Shown here one piece after another: positions 34,792-44,102 of a DNA stretch of 64,000 nucleotides. The stretch is from NCBI GenBank assembly GCA_963739385.1, contig CAVUAI010000041.1:1-64000 (forward strand). Reading direction: 5' to 3'. The translations under genes and the position numbers were made by a program. Under the pieces are notes generated by a model. That model did not search any database. It was not told the origin of the DNA and was given only the letters and a program-made list of their open reading frames with translations. Source of the stretch: VAZQ01 sp963739385. GTDB lineage: Bacteria > Pseudomonadota > Alphaproteobacteria > Rhizobiales > Xanthobacteraceae. How positions within the stretch are numbered: the first letter of the stretch is position 1; each line of letters begins with the position of its first letter.

Positions 34792-35472
34792 GTGCCCGTG
34801 CGCACCATCGCAGCGGATCCCGCTTCGCTCGCCGTCGATACCGGCCGGATGGCACTGGTCATCATCGACATGCAGCGGGATTTCCTGGAGCCGGGCGGCT
34901 TTGGCGCGGCGCTCGGCAACGACGTCACGCGTCTCAAGGCGGCGGTGGGACCGTGCGCCGAGGTGCTTGCCGCCGCGCGCCGCGCGGGCGTCCTCGTCAT
35001 CCATACGCGCGAAGGCCATCGGCCCGATCTGACCGACGCGCCCGCCATCAAGGTCGAGCGCGGCGATCCCGCCATGCGCATCGGCGCGCCCGGGCCGATG
35101 GGCCGCATCCTCGTGCGCGGCGAGCCCGGACACGACATCATCCCCGAGCTTTATCCCGCGCCGGGCGAACCGGTGATCGACAAGCCCGGCAAAGGGGCCT
35201 TCTACCAGACTGATCTCGAGCTCGTGCTCAAGAATCACGGCATCGATACGCTGCTGGTCTGCGGCGTCACCACGGAAGTATGTGTCAACACCACCGTGCG
35301 CGAGGCCAACGACCGCGGTTTTCGCTGCATCGTGCTCGCCGACTGCTGCGCGTCGTACTTTCCCGAATTTCACGACATGGGCCTCAAGATGATCAAGGCG
35401 CAGGGCGGAATTTTCGGCTCGGTCTCCGCCGCAGGGCCGGTGATCGCTGCGCTTTCGGCGCCTGGCACCTGA
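34792..35472 (+). CDS. Isochorismatase-family cysteine hydrolase (biuret-amidohydrolase-like)
   Basis: This 226-residue hydrolase has the catalytic triad in VIIDMQRDF (Asp26), EPVIDKPGKGAFYQT (Lys131) and CGVTTEVCVNTT (Cys164). Family members hydrolyse small amides such as biuret, ureidoacrylate, nicotinamide or N-carbamoyl compounds. The N-terminal sequence and the GRILVRGEPGHDIIPELYPA block resemble biuret hydrolases of rhizobia, but specificity cannot be read with certainty. The GTG start at 34792 follows CGGAGG. It is followed, 295 bp on, by an NCS2-type permease, which supports a role in uptake and breakdown of a heterocyclic or ureido nitrogen source. Confidence 0.85.
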   Translation: MPVRTIAADPASLAVDTGRMALVIIDMQRDFLEPGGFGAALGNDVTRLKAAVGPCAEVLAAARRAGVLVIHTREGHRPDLTDAPAIKVERGDPAMRIGAPGPMGRILVRGEPGHDIIPELYPAPGEPVIDKPGKGAFYQTDLELVLKNHGIDTLLVCGVTTEVCVNTTVREANDRGFRCIVLADCCASYFPEFHDMGLKMIKAQGGIFGSVSAAGPVIAALSAPGT

Positions 35473-35767
35473 GGCCAGGCGCGCCTCCCATGGCGCTGCA
35501 AATTTAGGCAATCCATTCAAATCCACGGCAGGGGTCTCAGCAGAGGCACGTTCAGGCGAGCGCGGAGCGCCGGCTAAGGCATCGAGCTCGCTCGCCTTTT
35601 TCGCGTAGATGCGAGCTGATCGCTATTGGTCCTGCTGCTCAGGCGGTTGGCACGTCGCTTGCGACAACCCTCGGCACTGATCTGCTCGGAAGCCCCGTGT
35701 GGGCGCCCCTGGTGCGACTGCGCGGCTTGGCGCGAGCGGAGTGAATCGAGGCTCTGCGGAGGGACCG

Positions 35768-37375
35768 ATGGAAGCCACGATGATGTCAGCCAAGTCCATG
35801 ACCGGCCGGCCGGCGCTGTGGACCCCCGGCGACTGGAATGCGTTTTTCGGGTTCGGGACCAACATCCTCGTCAACATGCTGGTGCTCACCGGCCTGTTGC
35901 GGTTCGTGCTGAAGATGCCGGACTCGCTCGTCTTCGGCCGCATCCTGCCCGCACTCGGGCTGATGATGTGCCTCTCGACGATGTACTACGCCTATCTCGC
36001 CTACCGGCTGGCGCAAAGGACCGGCCGCAACGACGTCTGCGCGCTGCCATCGGGCGTGAGCGTGCCGCACATGTTCATCGTCACCTTCGTGATCATGCTG
36101 CCGATCACGCTCAAGACCAACGATCCGATCAAGGGCTGGGAAGCCGGCCTGGTCTGGGTCTTCTTTCAAAGCTTCATCCTGATGATCGGCGGATTCATCG
36201 CGCCTTACATCCGCAGGATCACGCCGCGCGCGGCGCTGCTCGGCACGCTCGCCGGCGTCTCCATCACGTTCATCTCGATGCGGCCAGCGCTCGAAATGTA
36301 CATGACGCCGATCATCGGGCTCACCTGCTTCGCCGTGATTCTGGTGAGCTGGTTCGGCGGCTTCAAGTATCCGAAAGGAATTCCGGCCGGGCTCGTCGCC
36401 ATCGCGGTGGGCATGCTCATCGCCTGGGGCTCCAACCTGTTCGGCCTCGGCTATGGCGGCCTCAGCCTCGAAGGCTTGCGTGGCGCCTTCACCAATTTCG
36501 GCTTCTCGGTACCGATCCCGGCCATCGGCCACGTGTTCTCCGGCTTCGAGTTCCTCGGAATCATCCTCGTCACGGCCATACCTTTCGGCATCTACGATCT
36601 GATCGAGGCCATGGACAATGTGGAGAGCGCGGAAGCGGCCGGTGACGCCTATCCCACCACCAGCGTGCTCACGGCCGACGGCGTCGTCAGCCTGATCGGC
36701 TGCCTGATGGGCAACCCGTTCATCAACGCGGTCTATATCGGCCATCCCGGTTGGAAAGCGATGGGTGGCCGCATCGGCTATTCGGCCGCGACCGGCATCA
36801 TGGTGATCATCCTCTCATGGTTCGGGATCGTCTCGGTGCTGCTGGCGCTCGTGCCGGTGGTCGCGATCTCGCCGATCCTGCTCTATATCGGCATGCTGAT
36901 CGGGGCGCAGGCGTTCCAGACCACGCCAGCGACGCACGCGCCCGCCATCGTGCTCGCGCTCACGCCGCATCTCGCGGCTTGGTGCAAGACCTTGATGGAC
37001 GGTGCGCTCGGTGCCGCGGGCACCACGGCGGCGGCGGTCGGCTTCGACAAGCTCGGGCAGGTCGGCGTGCTCTACCATGGTCTCGAAGTGCTCGGCGGCG
37101 GATCGATCCTGACCGGGCTCGTGCTCGGTGCGATCGGCGTGTTCGTCATCGAGAAGAAGTTCACGGAGGCCGCCGCCTTCGCGCTCGCCGGCGCGGTGCT
37201 CACGTTCTTCGGATTCATGCACGGCGAGGCGGTCGGACTGGCGGTCACGCCGACGGTCGCGATCGCTTACGCCATTGTCGCCGCGTTCCTCTTCACGCTC
37301 AGCCGTTCACCGGCGATGTCGTTGGTTCCGCGGTCAGCGCAGGAGAAGGCCATCGCGGCCACGCCGGCCGAGTGA
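35768..37375 (+). CDS. NCS2/solute-carrier-23-like permease
   Basis: This 535-residue integral membrane protein has about 12-14 hydrophobic segments. The start at 35768 follows GGAGGG. Features typical of nucleobase-cation symport-2 and AzgA-like carriers include SGVSVPHMFIVTFVIM, GIYDLIEAMDNVESAEAAGD (the acidic substrate-site helix region) and IGHPGWKAMGGRIGYSAATG. Carriers of this group move purines, pyrimidines, xanthine or related heterocycles with protons. Its neighbour, the cysteine hydrolase, suggests a ureido or heterocyclic substrate, but this is inference. The gap before it (35473-35767) holds no gene. Confidence 0.8.
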   Translation: MEATMMSAKSMTGRPALWTPGDWNAFFGFGTNILVNMLVLTGLLRFVLKMPDSLVFGRILPALGLMMCLSTMYYAYLAYRLAQRTGRNDVCALPSGVSVPHMFIVTFVIMLPITLKTNDPIKGWEAGLVWVFFQSFILMIGGFIAPYIRRITPRAALLGTLAGVSITFISMRPALEMYMTPIIGLTCFAVILVSWFGGFKYPKGIPAGLVAIAVGMLIAWGSNLFGLGYGGLSLEGLRGAFTNFGFSVPIPAIGHVFSGFEFLGIILVTAIPFGIYDLIEAMDNVESAEAAGDAYPTTSVLTADGVVSLIGCLMGNPFINAVYIGHPGWKAMGGRIGYSAATGIMVIILSWFGIVSVLLALVPVVAISPILLYIGMLIGAQAFQTTPATHAPAIVLALTPHLAAWCKTLMDGALGAAGTTAAAVGFDKLGQVGVLYHGLEVLGGGSILTGLVLGAIGVFVIEKKFTEAAAFALAGAVLTFFGFMHGEAVGLAVTPTVAIAYAIVAAFLFTLSRSPAMSLVPRSAQEKAIAATPAE

Positions 37376-37400
37376 CCGGATCACGCCGCGGGGCCGCAGC

Positions 37401-38588
37401 TCAGCCCAGTTCCTGCGCGCGGCGCAGGCTCGCGATCATGGAGACGCGCAACAGATAGTCATAGGTGCGCGTCTTGTCGGCCGCGATCTCGGCCAGGCCG
37501 CGCCTGAACTCGCCGCCATCGGACTCGAGGTTGCGCTTGTTCTGGATCGACTGTTTCTCGATATATTCGAGCGTCACCAGCCGACGCTGCTTGTCGTAAC
37601 GCGCGAGCTCGCTCTCGGCCTCGGTCCCATGCCAGACTCCGGCCAGCCGCGTGGTCAGGTTGACGGCATCGTGGATGCCGCCGTTCATACCCATGCCGCC
37701 GAGCGGGTTGTTGATGTGCGCGGCGTCGCCGACGAGGAAGGCGCGTTGGCGCTGGAACGTCTGCGCCACCCGCTGGTGCACGTTGTAGAGGGTAACGTGC
37801 GCGATCTCGTAGCGGGAAATGCCGGGCACCACCGTGGCCATCAGCGACTGGGCGAATTCCGGACTCAAGGCCAGCTCGTCGCTCTCCTGCGGTGCGATCG
37901 GAAACATCACGCGGCAGAGGCCCGGGATCTGCAGCAGGAAGTGCCATCGCTGCGGGTCGGTCACGTAGCTCACGGCGACCAGATCGCGGATTACGCCGTT
38001 GAAATCGAACGGTGTGCTCACGACCAGGAAGCGTTCCGGCCAGGTGAAGCCGTCGAACGCAATCCCGAGCGACCGGCGGACCTCGCTGCGGGCGCCGTCG
38101 GCCCCGATCAGCCAGCGGCCGGATTGCGTCTCGCTGCGTCCATCGCGTTCGATTGAGACCTCCACCCCTGCTGGATGGAGCGTGACGTGGCGGACCCGGG
38201 CGTCGAATTGAATGTCGACATTCGCCATCCCCGCAAGCTGCTCGTACAGGATGCGCGTGAGCTTGGACTGTTCGCTCTGTACCCGGTAGGGATGACCGGT
38301 CACGTCGGCGATGGCGCCGAAATCGAACTGCGCCAGCACGCCGTGCGTCTTGCTGCGATATTGGAATTGCGGCGCGACCAGCCCCTGCTTGATCAGCGGC
38401 TTCGCGGCGCCGAGCGCCTCAAGCATGTCCAGCGTCGGCGGGTGAAAAGTCGATGCACGCGATTCCTCGCTCAGGTCATGCCCGGCCTCGAACACCGTCA
38501 CCGGGATGCCCTTGCGTGCCAGGTTCGCCGCCGCCACCAGGCCAACCGGCCCGGCGCCGGCGATCAATACGCGCTCCGCAATTGCCAT
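37401..38588 (-). CDS. FAD-dependent aromatic-ring monooxygenase (MhpA/PHBH-like)
   Basis: This 395-residue class A flavoprotein monooxygenase has the FAD motif VLIAGAGPVGLVAAANLARK (7-26). A DG-type motif is in LIGADGARSEVRRSLG, and the GD motif is RAFLVGDAAHINNPLGGMGM, which contacts FAD and NADPH. Such enzymes hydroxylate phenolic acids such as 3-hydroxyphenylpropionate or benzoate derivatives. It is shorter than MhpA because the C-terminal thioredoxin-like domain is missing. The start at 38588 begins the Rossmann strand. It is the last gene of a four-gene operon with an acyl-CoA ligase, an enoyl-CoA hydratase and a Bug receptor, pointing to aromatic-acid catabolism. Confidence 0.88.
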   Translation of the reverse strand: MAIAERVLIAGAGPVGLVAAANLARKGIPVTVFEAGHDLSEESRASTFHPPTLDMLEALGAAKPLIKQGLVAPQFQYRSKTHGVLAQFDFGAIADVTGHPYRVQSEQSKLTRILYEQLAGMANVDIQFDARVRHVTLHPAGVEVSIERDGRSETQSGRWLIGADGARSEVRRSLGIAFDGFTWPERFLVVSTPFDFNGVIRDLVAVSYVTDPQRWHFLLQIPGLCRVMFPIAPQESDELALSPEFAQSLMATVVPGISRYEIAHVTLYNVHQRVAQTFQRQRAFLVGDAAHINNPLGGMGMNGGIHDAVNLTTRLAGVWHGTEAESELARYDKQRRLVTLEYIEKQSIQNKRNLESDGGEFRRGLAEIAADKTRTYDYLLRVSMIASLRRAQELG

Positions 38589-38645
38589 TGAACTCCGGAC
38601 GCGGCCGCTGCGCGCGACCGCCCTCAAGCACGGACTCGCACGTGG

Positions 38646-39632
38646 CTATTGGATCGGCTGGATTCCTGCGTTGGTGATGATCTCGCGCCATTTGGCGGCT
38701 TCCGAGGACATGAACTTCGCCAGTTCCTCCGTGCTCATGGTCACGGGCTCAGCGCCCTGCTCGGTGAATTTTTCTCGCAAGGCGGGATCGTTCAACGCGG
38801 CGGTGATCGCCTCGTGCAGCTTGGCGATGATCGGTTTCGGGGTTCCTTTCGGCGCCAGCAGGACGAACCACCCCGAATTGATATAGTTCTGTACCCCGGC
38901 CTCCGCAGTGGTCGGCACGTCGGGCAGTGCCGCCATGCGCTTCTCGTTGGCGACGGCAATCGCCTTTGCGCCTCCGCTCTGCAGCGGGGCGAGAACGTTG
39001 GGAAGCCACTGGAAGCCGAGGGGCACCGTCCCCGCCATCAGGTCCGGCGCGTATTGCGCAATGTTGCGATAGGGCACATGGGTGAGCTTGGCGCCGGTGA
39101 GCTGCTCGAAATACACGCCGCCCAGGTGCTGCGAGCTGCCGATGCCGACCGAGCCGTAATTGAGCTGGTTCGGTCGCTCCTTGGCATAGGCGATCAGCTC
39201 GCTCAACGTCGTCACCGGCAGCTTCGCGCTTGCCACGATGACGATGGGAAAGATCGCGACCAGGGAGATCGGCTCGAAGTCTTTCTCGGTTTCGTAGCCG
39301 AGATCCTTATAAAGCGCCTTGTTGATCGCAGCCGGGCCGGAACCCGTCGCCACCAGCGTGTAGCCGTCCGGAGTGGCCCGGGCGGCCGCGAGCGTGCCGG
39401 TATTGCCGCCGGCGCCCGGCCGATTGTCGATGATGAAGGGCTGCCCGAGCGACTTGCTCGCGCGGTCGAGGAGAATGCGCGTAACCACGTCGCTCGCGCT
39501 GCCGCCGGCGAACGGCACGATTACTTGAATGGGCCGGGTCGGATAGGTCTGAGCCTCGGCCACAGCAGCGGAAAGGGTCGCGGCGAAAGCGGCCGCAATC
39601 AACGCGCAACAGACTTGTCGTGGCGTCTTCAT
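38646..39632 (-). CDS. Bug/TctC-family tripartite tricarboxylate receptor 1
   Basis: This 328-residue periplasmic solute receptor has a signal segment CALIAAAFAATLSAAVAEAQT. It shows the family strands YPTRPIQVIVPFAGGSASDV, GQPFIIDNRPGAGGNTGTLA, LNYGSVGIGSSQHLGG and THVPYRNIAQYAPDLMAGTV. TctA/TctB membrane genes are absent nearby, as is usual for the expanded Bug receptors, which may share a distant transporter. It sits between the enoyl-CoA hydratase and the monooxygenase, so the ligand is probably the aromatic or organic acid used by this operon. The start at 39632 follows GAAGGG. Confidence 0.9.
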   Translation of the reverse strand: MKTPRQVCCALIAAAFAATLSAAVAEAQTYPTRPIQVIVPFAGGSASDVVTRILLDRASKSLGQPFIIDNRPGAGGNTGTLAAARATPDGYTLVATGSGPAAINKALYKDLGYETEKDFEPISLVAIFPIVIVASAKLPVTTLSELIAYAKERPNQLNYGSVGIGSSQHLGGVYFEQLTGAKLTHVPYRNIAQYAPDLMAGTVPLGFQWLPNVLAPLQSGGAKAIAVANEKRMAALPDVPTTAEAGVQNYINSGWFVLLAPKGTPKPIIAKLHEAITAALNDPALREKFTEQGAEPVTMSTEELAKFMSSEAAKWREIITNAGIQPIQ

Positions 39633-39687
39633 ATGGTTCCCTTCGGTCAAATCCCACAATCGGTGTGTAGGTGGTTAAACGCCCGTG

Positions 39688-40488
39688 TCATGTCCCTTTG
39701 AACCGGGGCGGCCGTTTACTGTGAAATGCGTCGACGCCTTCGCGGAAGTCGTCCGATTGCCGCAGCCGACTGTAGCAGTGGCCTTCCAGCTCAATCGCAG
39801 TCGCCAGGGTCGCGTCTTCCGTGTCGTTCAGCAGCTTTTTGGCCGTCCGCTGGGCGAGCGGGGAGAACGCGCGCAATTCGTCGACAAGGGCGTCGGTCGC
39901 TGCCTCCAAGGTGTCGTCCGCCACACACTCGGTCGCGATGCCCCAGTCGTACGCCTGCTGTCCCGGAATGCGGCGCGAGCGCATGACGATGTCCTTGGTG
40001 CGCGTGATGCCGATGATCTTCTGCAGTCGTGCCGAGCCGCCCGAGCCGGGGATCTGGCCAAGCCGTTGCTCGGGCAGGGCGTAGAAGCAGGTGTCGGACA
40101 CGATCCGGAAGTCGCAGGCAAGAGAGAGCTCAAAGCCGACGCCGAAGCAATAGCCGCGATTCGCGGCAATCACCGGTTTTGCGCAGCGCGCCGGCGCGGC
40201 GATGTTCCAGGCAAGCCTGGAGACGTGCTCGGGAGTCGCTTCCATGAAGCCTTTGATGTTGCCGCCGCTGGAGAAATGCTCGCCGGCCGCCCGCAGCACG
40301 ATGACCCGTACGCGTGCATCGTCGTCGAGCGCCTCGAACACCAGCCGCAACTGGTCGCGTTGGGGCATCGAAACGATGTTGAACGGAGGCCGGTCCAGGA
40401 CCACGTCGCCGCGCTCGCGCACAGGATCGATGTCCACACGAAAGCCGTCCAGGGTCCCGAGGCGAGGATCGGCGAAAGTCAAACTCAT
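39688..40488 (-). CDS. Enoyl-CoA hydratase/isomerase family protein
   Basis: This 266-residue crotonase-fold enzyme has the oxyanion-hole segment VLRAAGEHFSSGGNIKGFME and GYCFGVGFELSLACDFRI. YALPEQRLGQIPGSGGSARL follows, and both glutamates expected for hydratases (GFELS and PEQRL) are present. Members hydrate or isomerise acyl-CoA thioesters, including aryl-propenoyl-CoAs. It lies 38 bp after the CoA ligase, consistent with the ligase feeding it a CoA thioester. The start is the frame's first ATG and has the expected family N-terminal length. Confidence 0.9.
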   Translation of the reverse strand: MSLTFADPRLGTLDGFRVDIDPVRERGDVVLDRPPFNIVSMPQRDQLRLVFEALDDDARVRVIVLRAAGEHFSSGGNIKGFMEATPEHVSRLAWNIAAPARCAKPVIAANRGYCFGVGFELSLACDFRIVSDTCFYALPEQRLGQIPGSGGSARLQKIIGITRTKDIVMRSRRIPGQQAYDWGIATECVADDTLEAATDALVDELRAFSPLAQRTAKKLLNDTEDATLATAIELEGHCYSRLRQSDDFREGVDAFHSKRPPRFKGT

Positions 40489-40526
40489 CTGGCAGTTCCT
40501 TGCTGGCGCGGCACGGCTTGGCTCAC

Positions 40527-42110
40527 TTATCGCGTCTGATGCGTCTTCTGGGGTAGTCCGGCGCGTGCTTCTCTTTCGAACGCGCCAGCGCGCTCTGCCT
40601 CGTATTCACCCGCAATGAGCTTGCGGCGCAGGAGCTTGCCGACTGGCGATTTTGGGATCGCCTTGACGAAGACATAGCGCCGCGGTCGCTTGAAGCTGGC
40701 GAGCCCCGATGTGCGGCAGAATCCGTCAAGCTCCTCGGCTTCGACGCCGATGCCGCGCTTGACGAAAGCGCAGACGATCTTGCCCCAGCGCTCGTCGGGG
40801 AGGCCGACCACGGCGACCTCCGATACCGCCGGATGCAACGACAGGCAGCTTTCGATCTCGACTGGCGAAACATTCTCCCCGCCGGTGATGATCATGTCAT
40901 CGACGCGGCCGGTGACGAAGAGATCGCCATCGACGTCGAAATACCCGGTGTCGCCGGTGAAATACCATCCGTCGCGCAAAGCCTTGGCATCGGCCTCCGG
41001 ACGCCGCCAGTAGCCCTCGAAGGATTCGTCGCCTTTGAGCAGCGCGACGATCTCGCCTTCCTCGCCCGCTCCGGCAACGTCATCGGGCGAGGTCGCGCCG
41101 AGCCGCGCCACCCGCACCATCTGGTTGATGCCGGCGCGGCCGGCGGAGCCAGGCTTGGCCGGTGCGTTCTGGTCGACGGTGAACGTGTAGATCTCCGACG
41201 AGCCGTAATGGTTGACGAACAGCTCCGGGTCGAAGGCGGCCTTCAGGCCCTTGAGCAGGCCATCGGTCATCGGTGCGCCGGCAAAGCCGAGCTTGCGGAC
41301 CGAGCTCACATCGGCGGTCCTGAAATCGTCATGATGCAGCAGGTCGTGATAGAGCGTCGGCACCAGATAGAGATTGGTGATTTTCTCGGCCGCGATCAGC
41401 TCGAGCGCGCGTGCGATGTCGAAGCGTGGCAGGCAGACGAAGGCGCCGCCGATCAACGACATCGCGAGGAGGGAGCGCACTCCCATCGTGTGATAGAGCG
41501 GCATGGCGCCGAGCGTGCGCTCGCGGTGAGCATAGAGATTCTGCGCGACATGAGCGAGGGCGGCGGCACGCTCGGCGCGCTGGCGACGCGGGACTCCCTT
41601 GGGGCGCGCGGTGGTGCCGGAAGTATAGAGCATCACCGACCAGGCCTCGGCGTCGACGCGGGGCTCAGCGCCGCTCGCGTGGGCGGCGACCAAAGCGGCG
41701 AACGTCAAGTCGCGCGAACGCGGGCTTCCGACCGCGATGCGCGGACAGGCGTCGGCCTGCGTGGACGCGATCACCGATCCGGCGGAGATATCCTCGTATA
41801 CGAGCGCTTTTGCTTCGGCATCCTGCAGACAGAAATCCAGTTCCTCGGCGGTAGAGCGCCAATTCAGCGGCGTAACGATGAGGCCGGCGAACTGGCAGGC
41901 CCAGTGGATTGTTGCCGCTTCCCAGCGGTTCTGCAGCAAGGTGACAACGTGATCCTGCGGCTTGAGCCCAAGCTCGTCAAAACCGGCGACCAGCGCCGAA
42001 ATTCGCTGGTACCACGCGGAATAGGTCAGACGGACCTCGCCGTCGACGATCGCCAGTGCCTCTTCGTCGCGCGCGATGCTGGCGAGGAAGCTCGTACCTA
42101 GATCAAGCAC
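40527..42110 (-). CDS. Acyl/aryl-CoA ligase (AMP-binding)
   Basis: This 527-residue adenylate-forming enzyme has the P-loop-like motif SVMLYTSGTTARPKGVPRRQ (residues ~158-177). NHYGSSEIYTFT, GWYFTGDTGYFDVDGDLFVT and GRVDDMIITGGENVSPVEIE (the hinge region) follow. The C-terminal Lys region is KAIPKSPVGKLLRRKLI, with the catalytic lysine. It would activate a carboxylic acid to its CoA thioester. With the hydratase and monooxygenase downstream, an aromatic acid is likely. It is the first gene of the operon; the start at 42110 is the first in-frame ATG-type codon after a non-coding leader. Confidence 0.9.
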   Translation of the reverse strand: MLDLGTSFLASIARDEEALAIVDGEVRLTYSAWYQRISALVAGFDELGLKPQDHVVTLLQNRWEAATIHWACQFAGLIVTPLNWRSTAEELDFCLQDAEAKALVYEDISAGSVIASTQADACPRIAVGSPRSRDLTFAALVAAHASGAEPRVDAEAWSVMLYTSGTTARPKGVPRRQRAERAAALAHVAQNLYAHRERTLGAMPLYHTMGVRSLLAMSLIGGAFVCLPRFDIARALELIAAEKITNLYLVPTLYHDLLHHDDFRTADVSSVRKLGFAGAPMTDGLLKGLKAAFDPELFVNHYGSSEIYTFTVDQNAPAKPGSAGRAGINQMVRVARLGATSPDDVAGAGEEGEIVALLKGDESFEGYWRRPEADAKALRDGWYFTGDTGYFDVDGDLFVTGRVDDMIITGGENVSPVEIESCLSLHPAVSEVAVVGLPDERWGKIVCAFVKRGIGVEAEELDGFCRTSGLASFKRPRRYVFVKAIPKSPVGKLLRRKLIAGEYEAERAGAFEREARAGLPQKTHQTR

Positions 42111-42593
42111 GGGCCCCGATCCGCCGTTCGATGTCGCGTCCGTCCCCGCCTGCTGGCACAGCTGTCATGTCGCAATGTTCCTCCCCCCCGACGCGCGGCC
42201 GTGTCGCGCTGAATGCCCGACTTCCCGCGATGATACATGTGCGCAAGAGCATTGGCATCGAGGCAAGTGACCCTGGTCCCTAAGGCGATTGAGGCTGCGG
42301 ATGCCTCAGGTGAGGATGCTGGGCCGGCACGCGTAACTCACTGAATCTGCTCTGTTAACGGTTAGAAAGCTGTTTAGAAAGCTGTCAGGTCTCCTTCACG
42401 TTTGCTATCTGCCCGTGGACGACTTTCTCATGTGTTTCGTCTGACGACGATCACCTCCCGCACCTCGATGCCGGGAGCGGGCGCCGTCCGCCGGTCACCT
42501 CTTTCCCAATCCAATTGGGAAAGCTCAATTCTTGATCTGTTTGCGAGCCGACGTCCTCGCGGACGCACCGTCCGGCGTCCACGATAGTGACAT
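42111..42593. other. Intergenic with a perfect hairpin at 42501-42523
   Basis: No gene is seen. CTTTCCCAAT-CCA-ATTGGGAAAG (42501-42523) is a perfect 10-bp inverted repeat about 70 bp beyond the porin stop. It has no U-tract on either strand, so it could be a factor-assisted terminator, a processing hairpin or an operator. Two direct repeats of AGAAAGCTGT lie at about 42364-42385. Confidence 0.55.
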
Positions 42594-44102
42594 TCACGGA
42601 TAGAAGTTGCGCTGCCAGCGGAAGAATGCCGACCACACGTCCTGGTCGTCGAACAGCGGAAGCGCCGGCCGTGGGAGATTCACGGCGTAGGTCCCGGGGC
42701 CCTTGTATGCGGTGTTCTGCCTCGTGTAGAGCACCTCCAGACCGATATCGAGCTGCGGCACCGGGTTCCACTGCGTACGCGAACCGATTTCAACATAGCT
42801 GTAGTTCGGACTGCAGCTGTTGCCGGCAGCTGGCAGGACGGCCGCGAAACCGCCGACGACGCCTGCGGGCCCTCGGAAGCATACAGACCCGGCCGGCAGC
42901 GAGGCGTTGATGATGTTCTTGGCAGCGTCGTTGTAGCTTACATCGAGATAGCCCCCGAACCATGACGTTTTCCAGTGCGGGCTCCAGATGTGCTCGTAGG
43001 CGGCGAGTGCGCTCCATACCCGGGTCAGCTCGACCTCGGTCCCGCTGCCGAATACGCCGTCAGTGATCCAGCCGACGGCGACGCTGGACGAAGCGTTATA
43101 GACCTGTGCGGCCGACTGACGGGTGCAGTAGCCGGCGGCTCCCTCCGTGTAGCACGCGTTGAAGCCGACCATGTCGCCGCCGGGCAGGTTGATCTTGGCG
43201 CCGCCCTGGATCGCCCAGCCGAGCCTGTCGCTGGGATGCCCGTTGCCCACGTTGTTGGGCGTTAGCCAGTACGCGCCGCCTGCTTCGTGGACGGCAGCGC
43301 TGACGCCCGCATAACCCCAGGCCTGATCGACCCGCAGGTTGGCGACCACGTCCGGCATCCGGAAACCGTTGAGGCCCGCGGCCTGAGCATGGAAGGCACT
43401 GTCGCCAGTGATGACGCCGTTGAGTCCAAAGAAGGCCGGCACGGTGTTGTCGACAACCGGGGCCCGGTTGTGCCCGCCCGGATCTTCGAGCGAGAGCGTC
43501 CCGGACACGCCATTTCCTAAGTCGGCGGTATAGGCCCACACCGTGATTCCATTGGAGATGGTGGTGTCACCCACGACGCGCGGGTCGTGGTAGGAATACA
43601 CGCCACTGATGGTGAAGACATCGAAGAATGAGAGCGTCTTGCCTACCGTGAAACCGGCAAACTGCAGGAATGCGCGGTCCCAATAAACCACGCCGCCTTC
43701 GGCATCGGCGGGCGTCGTCTGCTGGATGCCGATGCGGATATAGGTGCGCAGCGGCCCGTATTCCGTTCGCTGGCGCACGTCCCACGACACAACGGCGCGG
43801 GTGCGGAAATTGACGTCATTTGTGCTGCCACGGTCGAAGCGGCCCTGCGGCGCCTCAACACTGCTGTTGCCGATGGGGATGCCGCCGGCGCCCGCGTTGT
43901 ACTCGGCCTGCACGCGCAGGAACCCGCCGAGCTTCAGGCAGGTGTCGGTGCCGGGAATGTAATAGAACCCATCGCCGAAGCCGGTGCAGATCTTGACGTA
44001 CTCCACCGGTTTGGCCTTGACCGGCATGTCGGCGGCCTGTGCCCCGGCAACCGTGACGAGCGCTGCCGTGGTTCCCAGGAAGAGATGTTTCACCAAACTC
44101 AT
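42594..44102 (-). CDS. Outer-membrane porin, Porin_2 (Omp2b-like) family
   Basis: This 502-residue beta-barrel has the signal peptide MSLVKHLFLGTTAALVTVAG ending at AQA. The mature N-terminus, ADMPVKAKPVEYVKIC, is typical of rhizobial porins. CTGFGDGFYYIPGTDTCLKL, GRFDRGSTNDVNFRTRAVVS and RTYIRIGIQQTTP are family blocks. The C-terminus WSAFFRWQRNFYP provides the terminal aromatic beta-strand used for outer-membrane assembly. Such porins form general diffusion trimers. The family is usually present in several copies, and a second copy survives only as a 3' fragment at 44423. An inverted GTCGAC pair lies in the leader. Confidence 0.95.
   Translation of the reverse strand: MSLVKHLFLGTTAALVTVAGAQAADMPVKAKPVEYVKICTGFGDGFYYIPGTDTCLKLGGFLRVQAEYNAGAGGIPIGNSSVEAPQGRFDRGSTNDVNFRTRAVVSWDVRQRTEYGPLRTYIRIGIQQTTPADAEGGVVYWDRAFLQFAGFTVGKTLSFFDVFTISGVYSYHDPRVVGDTTISNGITVWAYTADLGNGVSGTLSLEDPGGHNRAPVVDNTVPAFFGLNGVITGDSAFHAQAAGLNGFRMPDVVANLRVDQAWGYAGVSAAVHEAGGAYWLTPNNVGNGHPSDRLGWAIQGGAKINLPGGDMVGFNACYTEGAAGYCTRQSAAQVYNASSSVAVGWITDGVFGSGTEVELTRVWSALAAYEHIWSPHWKTSWFGGYLDVSYNDAAKNIINASLPAGSVCFRGPAGVVGGFAAVLPAAGNSCSPNYSYVEIGSRTQWNPVPQLDIGLEVLYTRQNTAYKGPGTYAVNLPRPALPLFDDQDVWSAFFRWQRNFYP

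Noticed and set aside
33135..35141. 668-codon minus-strand open frame
   Set aside because: Antisense to phaZ and part of the cysteine hydrolase, overlapping the GST; no recognisable domain.
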